Source: Corella eumyota (Eukaryota > Chordata > Ascidiacea > Phlebobranchia > Corellidae). From it: 64,000 bases of DNA. Below, in pieces: positions 51,701 through 61,600 of this stretch. The notes below the pieces were generated by a model. It saw only the letters and a program-made list of their open reading frames with translations. It had not been told where the DNA came from and ran no database searches. Position numbers and translations under genes: made by a program. The number at the start of each line of letters is the position of its first letter. Position 1 is the stretch's first letter. The DNA lies in assembly GCA_963082875.1 (NCBI GenBank), contig OY720101.1, positions 11,989,671-12,053,670 on the forward strand, in the 5' to 3' direction.

Positions 51701-53755
51701 CCCGCCTTACTTTAAAACAAAAAACCTTTGATTTAGGTGCTTGTTTTAGTCCGTGTAAAGAGTATTTATTATACACAGTTTGCGAGCTGAAATAACATTT
51801 CGTCGTCGGAGTTTTTAATCAGGGCGCTGACTCGGTTTTAATAACGCGAGCTGTTGAGAACGAAAGCCTGTTATTTCGCTCATTATAACTAGTCGGAATT
51901 ATCGCTTGCTTTCACACGGTCATATCTCGTTGGTTGATGTGAATTTAATACAGCAGTTACTTAGTTATAAGAAAAGTTGAATGTTTATCTTTGTGCTTGA
52001 TGTGTTGTATAAAAATAGCCATAATTTACTTTCAGTTTATTACTTTTTGAACTACAGCCTAGCCAGTATTGTTTACATTTTATTGAAAAGTTGTTTTAAA
52101 AATAATATAAGCAATTTTAAACTGTGAGTAATACTGTTTTATTTAGAATTTTACCTTGAATTTATAAGCCAGTACTTAAAGGTTAGCATGACTTTACAGG
52201 ATATATTTTTGTTTGGTAACGTAGCGTAGATGCGCTTTAGCGGTAAACTACCTAATGAAATTGGCCAAAAATATGCCTATCTGTATACCTTTTAGCATTA
52301 GCCGAATTCCTTGTCATTTTGTATGACTGTTCAGTTTTAGGAAAATAAATACGACTGTCTTTAATTCAAAGGTTTAAATAGAAAGGTTACAGTCAGTACT
52401 TAAACTTTAGAAAGGTCATGGTAGGAGGAAGTAATATAGGAAAACGAGGTTACCTTTATTAGCGCATAGGAGGTTTTTGTCTTTAACCATTTGATGCTAC
52501 AATACACATACAGTAAGTTTAAAGCCTTTAATTAATTGGCCGTGGACTTTTTTTTGGTTTATTTCCCGTAGGATATAGAAAATACCTTAAGGAAGTCGAC
52601 ACTTAATTTGCCCATGGTACTTTTTGGTCCGCCGACGAGATACGATTTCCTCTAAATATTTATATCAATTTCAAAGACTTAATTCTGCCATAAGAATGAT
52701 GAGGTTTAAATGAAATTTTAGAAGGTTTTATATATACAAATTTATTACAAGACGATTTTATACAAATACAATCTAAAATATGACCTAAATTGTTATAAAG
52801 AAACGTTTAGTTAATTGCCAGTTCATTTAAAGAAATGGGATTTAGAAAATGTGATTTAATTAATTTAAAAGGAATTCCAAGGCCGAAATCGGCTTAATTT
52901 TTATCACTTTAATGAATTAAAGTTGAATTTAGTTAAACAAACTTAAATTTTTTTAAGTGTGGCACGATTAGAGGTTTAAAGCTTTGAAATAAAACCTAGG
53001 TTCAAGTTTAAATCAAAAATAAACAAACTAGTAGTACAAACAAACTTAGCCAGTCTCAAATCAACAACGTTAAATCCACCAGGACATTCCTTTTGACAGT
53101 TAGGCCCGTATTAAATTGGTGAAACAACATACAAAGTCGAAAAACGATGCCACGACCAATCTTTATCTGATTATTTGAGCCAGACATAATTTAACTCGAC
53201 AAAATTGCTGGTAAAGTGACGATGGAACATAAGCTACTTAGATAAAAAGAAATAACTGTCCGCACGTTTATAACCTGCTGTGCCAGCCTTGCCAATTTCA
53301 AACTAGCTGTTTCATTTGCGGGATATTGAACTGCAACAATTGCTGAGTTCAATTAAGTGAGAAATGACCCGCCAATTTATATGCCCATGAAGCTAAGTCA
53401 AACCGTTACTTGGTATGTAAATCGCAGGATGTAATAGAAAAGGAATGTCCTGTCAGTTTGTCGGGTTTAGTTTTGCTTTTAAACAGGGGTCATTACGTAA
53501 GTATGTACTTATCTTTAAGGCTAGGCTGTAAGAAAAATATAAAAAGAAGGGTTTTACTTCGATATTTAATAATTTATGCGATATTTGTTGATAGTTTTTA
53601 GGGCAAAACCGTAAAAAACTTGAAGTCTGCCTTAGAAAGAAAATGCTTTATAAGACAGAAAAGTAAGTTGGAATATAGCATACAAGTATATTTAGTTGTT
53701 ACCTTTATATAGTATTGTTAGCATTGTTAACTAACTGTGTAGCTTACACCGGACT

Positions 53756-53815
53756 TCTAATATTATAAAATTAAAGCTGTAAGGCATCTAATATTATAAA
53801 ATTAAAGCTGTAAGG
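53756..53815. repeat. Perfect 31-bp-period tandem duplication
   Basis: TCTAATATTATAAAATTAAA with GCTGTAAGG occurs twice, starting at 53756 and 53787, identical over 29 bp. It looks like a recent slippage duplication. Confidence 0.85.
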
Positions 53816-54763
53816 TTACAGATGTTTTGCCAAAAAAGAAGGATGTTTTTTTTTATTAGTCATATTTTGCATTTAATAATGGTAGCACAGGTTAAATGGA
53901 TTTGTTCAATTTAGAGTAGGGCAGAGTACTTAAACCAAAAGTTTAAGCTGTAAAAACAATAAAAAAACTGGTTGACAGCCAACTCTGTTAGTCCAGCAGG
54001 CAACAGTGTGGCTCCAAAGGCTGTGTTGACACACATCACACAGGCGCATATGGCGATGACACATAATGCCCATGACGTTCGATCACAATCCGACTATTGT
54101 GACGTCATCAAAGCGGCGCGGGGTTCGCAGAAGGTCAGTCGAGCGTTTTATTACAAGAGGAAAAAAGTCGCACGGGAACTGGTTCAGTTTTTTTACTTGG
54201 CCGATTTTGACGAAGCGTTATCGCGAAATGTTTATTACACATCGCGTTTTAACTATAGATTTTCAAACCTAATCTCTAAACATCTATATTTAAAACACAA
54301 ATTATCGTTCAATGATTAAAACCGAATTAGCAAACACCCATTTAGGTTTTAATTAAAAAGTTGTGCCAGTTTTTAGCTTTGTAAGGCCCACTTTTTTAGA
54401 CTGCTTTTAAAAGATATTTGGGTCAATGCATCGATAATACAAAAGCAAATGTAATTTAAAAAGCCTGTAAGGTTTTTTTCGGCGGACAAATTAAAATTCG
54501 AACGGCCATCATCAATATTTCAGCCGAAAGCCAACCCGACCTTGTTCCGTTGTTCCATGACGTCATCAGACAACGACGAATGACGTCATTAGGCCACAAA
54601 AGCACGGTGTGTTCCAGTGGGCCAAAATTTACCTAAAACCATTCAAAAACAAAAAGTTTTGTCAAAAACCTCAATTAAGCAATCGCGTAATGGTATTTAA
54701 GGTCACATGACCTTGATAAACCCGTGTTATTGGTCGTGTGACGTCACGACAGCCTCAGACTAC

Positions 54764-54807
54764 TGGTTATCGAACGGCAGCCCAATCAGCCATTCGTTCG
54801 ATAACCA
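54764..54807. promoter_or_regulatory. 13-bp perfect inverted repeat enclosing a CCAAT box
   Basis: TGGTTATCGAACG (54764-54776) and CGTTCGATAACCA (54795-54807) are exact complements. The 18-nt loop contains AGCCCAATCAGCC, a CCAAT box. A CRE palindrome (TGACGTCA, 54739-54746) lies 18 bp before. Position and content suggest a proximal promoter or cruciform-prone element for the gene at 55640. Confidence 0.5.
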
Positions 54808-54961
54808 TTACCCTTCTGTTGTCGAGAAATTCTCTCTTTAGAAAGGACACAGAGTGTTAGATTGAAGCCATCACTGTTGTTCCAGTTTTATGTGATAGGC
54901 GTTGTTAGATTTGAATCTTTAAATTGAACCAGTTTTTATACGATTTCAGAAAATTTTGAGC

Positions 54962-54969
54962 TATATAAG
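54962..54969 (+). promoter_or_regulatory. Candidate TATA box of the 55640 gene
   Basis: TATATAAG sits about 155 bp after the CCAAT hairpin and 670 bp before the start codon. If real, transcription would start near 54990, and a 5' UTR intron would be needed to reach the acceptor at 55610-55611. Confidence 0.35.
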
Positions 54970-55597
54970 TACGTTTTAAATGTAAATGTACCATTTCGCG
55001 GTAATCTTTGTTATTTTTGAGGTAGCATCTATTAATGTAATGCGAAAATGATTTAAATCATGGGCCTTGGTTGTATAATATAAAACGATGCTTGGTTATA
55101 TATAGATTTCAATAGGTCTGATTCAACAGAGTAATGAACGCCTTCCATTGAGCATTAACAATTCAATAAAAGAACAGGCCAGGCCATACAGGCGGCATCG
55201 TAAAAGGCCTTCGTGACTAAAACTGTCCCATATTCAATCTAAAAAACCAATTGGATTAGCCGCGCTTTTAAAGGCTTTCAAAGCAGTCCAATTTCAGTAA
55301 TTGCAGGCTATTATTTGTGGCTTGAAATAAATCGGCATTGGAATTGTTCAATCCCACAGCTAAAAAGCGGGGAGTAATGTTAATTCAGATTAGATAAGCC
55401 TATTTAAACCAGTAATGGGAGTTGTTGCAGAAAGTTTGAAATTAATATGTAGAATATACGTCTACTAAGCTATAAAACTGTTATATTTATGCAGTACTTG
55501 AATGTAAAAAAGGTTAGACACCTATGTATTACTATAGACAATATACAAAATGCTTTTGTCATTGTAGTTTCAGTATAAAACTTATTTTAACGATTTT

Positions 55598-55611
55598 TTC
55601 TATGTTTACAG
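55598..55611 (+). other. Splice acceptor just upstream of the start codon
   Basis: A pyrimidine-rich stretch ends in TATGTTTACAG, 28 bp before the ATG at 55640. It can serve a 5' UTR intron or be a spliced-leader trans-splice acceptor, a process known in ascidians. Confidence 0.5.
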
Positions 55612-55639
55612 CGTTTAATAAGTTAATAATATATTTGTA

Positions 55640-57367
55640 ATGGCTGTTGACCATAATGAAAACTGTATGTGGAATAAAAATGACGACCTTACGCTGCATA
55701 AAATGCGCGATTTTGTTATTAAAAACATGACAGAACAACCTTTGAATGTAATGATACCACGAAGAAATATAAAAGGTAGGTTAACATGTAAAAACTGTAT
55801 TTAAATAGCTACATTTAAAAGTGTATATATAATAAACAGAAGGTACAGCAATTGGTATGCTACTTTAAACCAGCACTTCTTTGGGACCTCAAGGGTTGAA
55901 TGCTATTTTATTAATTATAAATTTAGTTATAAAACAATTTAATTGTTTAAAAAGATAGGGGTAAAGTTAAAACAAAATTAAACCTTTTATGTTATCTTAA
56001 ACTTTTTCTTTTGTTTGTAATTATTTTTGTTATCTAAGAACGCCCTTACAATTAAAAAGTGATTCATATTTATTTACACAATCAATTTTTAATGACCAGC
56101 TATTATAAATACTGTTTCAAAACCAATTTAAAGACAAAAAAAAACAAAGATTAATTTTTTTTCTTATTTTTTAGTTCCACATATTAAATCGAAAAAAGTG
56201 CAGCAACTCCAAGCTAGACCACGTGACCCTAACGCGAGCCCCCATTTATTGATGATAGCGCCACCTAACGACTTCAGATATCGGACGTTACACGCTAGTC
56301 AGTCCTTACCCAACGGATACAACGCCAGCAACAAAAAGCAGTACCACAACCAAAGCCAACAGCCAACAACGTCAACGCATTACCAAAGTACCCCAAGTTT
56401 AAATCAGTCCACTAGGACGCCTCAAAATGGCGTGGACCCTACTCGGGGCTGGTTCAACTCCGGGCAGACTATACTCCCCCAGCAAATGCCTGGATCGGAT
56501 TATTTTCAACAAATTTCGACCATAGCTGCGATGGCTTGGTCCGACTGCTCGCAGGCTACTGAAAAGTTACGGAGAATCTACGAGCAGACTAGTTTCCTAG
56601 GTCGCGATTCGTTATCGGTTTTAAACCCCTACGCCCCCCAATACACTTCAAATCAATTCCTACCTAATGACGTCATCGACCATGCGCGCAGAACGCAGGA
56701 AATAACGTCACAGCGACGAAAAGTCAAATCGAATCTCGACACGGAGCGGTACAACTTTGATATTTCACAGTCCGCTTACTGCGCATGCGCGGTTTGCGAA
56801 ATGGCAAAGCGGACTAAGTCGACGATGATGACGTCACAGACTAATTCGCAACACAACCCGAATAAGCGACAAATACAAGCGACGGGTCACGTGAGCAGGG
56901 CGCCGACCAATCACATAACCACAAGATCAAAGCGGACTAGGTCGCCAGAAATTTCGTATCAGAATCAACCCCCTAAAAAACTTGTAAAACAGGAAGCATA
57001 TTCGCTGGTAAACGCACAGTTGCAGCGCCACCAAGCGGCCAAATTCATGCCCGCGACCGAGGATAGTTTATCCTCATATTTAACCGCTGGTTGCCTCCCG
57101 CTCAAAACCAACGAAAACTTGAACTATTTTAACCCCAATCTTTTACTGCCTGCGTCTCTCCAACTGCCTACGTCATCAAACAACATGACGTCATCGAACG
57201 AATTCAGCATGACGTCATCGAACCCTCACGATCTGGTGATGACGCCGTCGTTCGAGAATTCGCAGTTTTTCAACGCGCACATGAACGCGTCGAATCCGTT
57301 AGGTGGCGCAATATTTAACGGATTTTCTAACTTTCTGCCGCCCCAAATCTTAAATGCACTTGAATAG
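55640..57367 (+). CDS. Unrecognised 442-residue, Asn/Ser/Gln-rich, probably nuclear protein
   Basis: Two exons: 55640-55775 (MAVDHNENCMWNKNDDLTLH..., 45 codons plus one base) and 56175-57367, GT-AG, phase 1, ending NFLPPQILNALE. I do not recognise a domain or orthologue. Seen: acidic-then-basic N-terminus, a long polar Asn/Gln/Ser/Thr-rich region, a short cysteine cluster AYCACAVCEMAKR, basic stretches fit for nuclear import (RSKRTRSPE, QPPKKLVKQE), the latter holding VKQE, a canonical SUMO acceptor motif, and a hydrophobic C-terminus. MTSS-type repeats near the end come from TGACGTCA in the DNA. Exon 2 is much richer in GC than its flanks. A roughly 11-kb non-coding upstream region fits a developmental regulator, but this is inference. 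Confidence 0.8.
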
Positions 57368-58637
57368 TTTTTATTTATTAAAAAAATGTCGATAAAATTG
57401 AAGTTATATTTGTTAGTATAGTAGCCTGCATCTATTAAACGCCCTTACGTTTTTCTTATATGCTAATATGGGTCAATTACGGTTTAGCATAAGTTTTCAA
57501 ACTAGTAAATTATTGTTTAGTAACTTTTTTTTAAATTTAGATATAGCGGTAAATTAACTTATTTGTGCAATTTAGTATTGGCATTCTAGTAAAGCAGTAT
57601 ATATTATCCATAAAATGCTATTTTCAAGTAGTTTTTAAACAGTAGAAATAACTGAATGGTGCAAGTTATGTAAGAAAAACGCGCTGTTATAGTTTAAAAT
57701 TTAACTGTGTTTTTGCGTACTAGTATTTTTATTTGTTCCAATTTTAGTCGTCAGTAAAAAATAACTTTTTGATTTCTATACACACATATTTTCCTATATT
57801 ATGTTACATATTTTTATTAAAAACAACATACTGAATATAGTAATAATACATTATCGGAAATTTTTTGATGACATTTATGATATTTTTTACTTTTAAAAAC
57901 GCCATATTTAAAATTGTGCTGCTAAAGTCATAAAAATGTTTGCAAACAATTCACTGTGAAAGTTTAAACTACAATATTCGCTTTACCTGATTGCTATATC
58001 GTTACGACCATACGTTTTAAACCGTTATCAAAATTTACATATTTACATTACGAAATAATGTACGATTTATTTTCAATTTTCTATACCAGTAGTTTATTTA
58101 TTTTGCAATTTAGACACCGTGAAGCTACGGCCTGTAGGCCAAGTCTTACATACTTTTGCATATTTTTGTTTATTTTCCTCTCTTTCTTATCGTTTTTTTT
58201 TCTCGATAACATTTATTTTTTCCTCGCACCAAATTACAGTGTTACTTCATTGTGAAAACAAATTGTAATTTATGACGTACATAGAACAGGAAAACATAAC
58301 AGCTAGATTAAATATTAATTTGGTGTAGTTGATAAAAAAAAGTAAAAATCTATTCAAACCTATTTATTCAACAACCTATGCCTAATTGCATATTTTAACA
58401 ATTTTATTTGATAATGCATCTTACAGTTTTGTATAACGGAACATTTATAATTTAAACTTATTACATTTGAAGCACAAATAAAATAAAACTAGGTACGATT
58501 AAACAACCAATATAAGAAAAATAAGTCAAGGTTAAACATAATAAAACGTATTTAAAATACAAATAACAACTTAAAAAAAAATTAAAAATAAAATAGCTAC
58601 CAAAAACCTGAAAAAAAATTGACAACTCTGAAAAAAA
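57368..58637. other. 3' flank of the 55640 gene, convergent spacer
   Basis: AT-rich 3' UTR and spacer before the end of the hexosaminidase gene. Several AATAAA-type signals are present, for example near 58480. No further gene seen. Confidence 0.5.
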
Positions 58638-61600
58638 TTATTTGACAACCCTGCTCTTTCTGTCGCCATCCCACGCGAAAAACTCGTGGCCGAATTTCAA
58701 GTCTTTGATTGGTTGTCCAATCTTACAATCCAGCCAATCAGAGTTTGAGTTCACTGTCCGATGTTTAAATTTAAATCCAGGATATGTTGATGTTAGTAGA
58801 AGACCATTTTTTCCATCAAATCTGAGTTTAATTCATATTTTTTTACTAATTTCTGATTTAATAAACCCTTTATAAATTTGTTTTAAATAGAGTTTAATTA
58901 AAACAGTGATTTTGAATTTTCAAGATCTGCTTTGAAATAAGAAGTATTTAACACATATTTTTTTCTAGGCTAGATTTTTACTACTGCCATTTTTCGATAG
59001 AACTAACTGCTCTTATGTTTGGCAAACCTAAAAAATTTTACTGAAAGATAAACATATTAAACTTATTAATTTACTGAATCAATATATTTTTTTATATCAC
59101 CTTAAGGTGATGGGTTTTATATTTTTATGGAAAAAGCCTAGTGATGTTGTGACTTGTTTAGGCTGTTTGTAAAGACAGCTTAATAGCAAATAGTGTTGCT
59201 CAAACTCAAAACCTTATGGTTTGTAATTCTTTGAGCTATTTAGAAACCAGCTTAAGAGGGAATACTGTGGCATTTTTTTGTATATATCTTTATCCTCAAT
59301 CGAATGTGCAACTTAAAGTAACATCAGTTACTCCGACCCAGTCTCGAGTTGCCTGTGGCAGTTTGGATATTATACAGATTGTAATTGCCTGGTAATTATA
59401 CTGCTGATTAAGTGCTGGCTCAGCAGGAGTTTATACCGTTTATAGCGCCTTACTCAAGGGCGCAACAGCAAGAGTTCAGTTGGGATTGAACCCATGACCT
59501 CATGTGTGGTGTAGCAAGTGTTCTTACCACTACACCACGCTGCTGGCATTGATAGGGCTTAAACCCAAAACCCTTTGATTTTTCATTCAATACCATGACT
59601 GGTAAACTTTTAACAAATACAGAAAACTACATAAATGTAGTTGTCAATATTAAAAAAAGGGCATTAAGTTGACATTTGAATTTCAAAAATGACATATATT
59701 GCTAATATTCCATTTTGCTATAATTTTAAATTTAAAGATACAAAATATTTTGTTTATTTTTAAAAACAATTTTATTTACCTAACGCCAGGCGGCGGCATT
59801 CTATAATTAATTCCCATTTCTTTAAGTCTTGGTAGCTCTTTATAGCCCATCATATTAGCAAAATTAATCCAGTCTTTTTGCTGTGCCTCTTTTATTTTAC
59901 TTAGGTTTTCCATATCTTCCCAAGTAGCCTGTAAAATCGAAAATATTTTTCAAATTTTTTTTTAAGAAAATTTTTTATTATTACAACAAAAAAATATAAA
60001 ATAAAATATAGAATGTTTTTAAACACCCATAGGAATACCCAGTTTTACTAAAACACCCTAAAATATTAATTTAAGCATGCTGACTATGTTAGTCATAAAA
60101 AATAAATAAAACTTGCAAAACTACGCCATGCTTTTTCAGCGAAGGCAAAAATTCTTGAAAATAAATGATTATGACTTTCTTTTACAGTATTCAGGTTTTC
60201 CGTTTGCTCCCAGTTAGCCTGTGGTTTTGCAAAATTTTTCATAATTTTTAAATTTTCAGGGATTTAAACAATTTGTAAATTTTTTCAGACAATTTTAAAG
60301 GGGAATATTTGATAACATTTAAAAAAAAAAAAATTAAAGCAACAAATTGAAATAAAAGAACTGTAACTATTCTTTAAAATTATTATAACATAAAACATAA
60401 AAAACAAAGAAATATATGTCCTTATTTGTATATATATACTTTAAATCTAACTCTACAATTCACTTAATACCTAATACTAGGTTATTACTATTTTAAAATC
60501 GCAAAAATTATTATATATTGTTCTTGTTACTTTTAAAGTGTGCTTCTATTAAGAGGACCATAAGGTACACATGATAAATAAAAAAATCTGTAAAAAAATG
60601 CACAACTTTTTACCTTATGCCACGCCCTTTCAGCAAATGCAATAATTCTTGGAAATAATTGACTGTGCGCCATTTTTACATCCCTTATAAGTTCGGACCA
60701 TAATTCTGCTTGCATTCCTATTATATTTTCCGGTTTCTTCAACACTTCGCACCTTTCTTTCAGTTCTTTACGCTGCTCATCTGAAACATATTGAAGTTAC
60801 CTTGATTTTAATATGCTTATAAATGGAATATTGATATTATATTGGTCTAACACGTAAGGTTTAGAGTTCAATTCCCACTGTTGATATGAAATTTTTTTGC
60901 TGCCTTAAAAACTACTGATCTTGGAGCGAAAAGGTCAATTTTACAACCTAAAAGTAAAGTATAAACTGTTACCCCAACCCAGTCTCGAGTTGCTGCTGAT
61001 TTAAGGCTGGCATAAGCTGCTGATTAAGCTGCTGATTTAAGGCTGGCATAGCATTAATATTGTTTATAGTGCCTAACTTAATGGTGCTACAGCATAAGAG
61101 CAGCAGGGATCGAACCCAGAACCTTACGTAGTGTAGCAAATGTTCTGTTAACTACACCCTGCTGCCGGTCAAAATGCTTTAGCAATAAAATAAAAATCCT
61201 CAAAAATTTATTATTTAAGTAACCATCTTACCTGTTATGATATTGGAGTTGTAATCTTTATTCGCATTACTTACTACATCATCAGGTTTAAAGTTAAATA
61301 CTTCTCGTTCATCTACTGATCTTGTTGCCCAAAATAACCCCAATTCTTCGGGGTCAGGCTCATGCGGGTGATCGAAATATAAGTGGGTTGCTTGTGCCAT
61401 TATAACCTTAAAGATTTTTAAAAAAATTTAATTTTTGTGAAAAATTTTTCGAATAAAAATTTATAAAATACAATATTGAAAAAACCTTATAGCCGGCATT
61501 GGCAAGAATATGTGCCCTGTCTTCAGTATTTTTTAACCAGGTATTGCTCCAATCATAGGCTAGCACCTCAGCGTTATGTAATGCAGTTTTGTTGAATGGA

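Larger units (their letters stand above)
44560..54700. other. Long non-coding tract with GC-richer islands
   Basis: About 10 kb with no convincing gene on either strand and no SINE. AT-rich DNA is broken by GC-richer islands at about 45.6-46.05, 46.9-47.5, 48.05-48.35, 49.7-49.85, 50.2-50.4, 51.2-51.95 and 54.0-54.8 kb. These carry many short motifs of the kinds used in tunicate enhancers (GATA-like TTATC/GATAA, homeodomain ATTA, TCF-like CTTTGAA at about 51436, CRE TGACGTCA). Probably cis-regulatory DNA of the gene at 55640; this is inference. Confidence 0.45.

Noticed and set aside
53972-54319. 115-codon plus-strand open frame
   Set aside because: No normal ATG start, no recognisable domain, and the open stretch lies in a GC-richer CRE-bearing island that is better explained as regulatory DNA.
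57186-57217. MTSS peptide repeats as a functional protein motif
   Set aside because: The repeats coincide exactly with TGACGTCATCG at the DNA level, so a DNA-level cause is at least as likely as protein selection.
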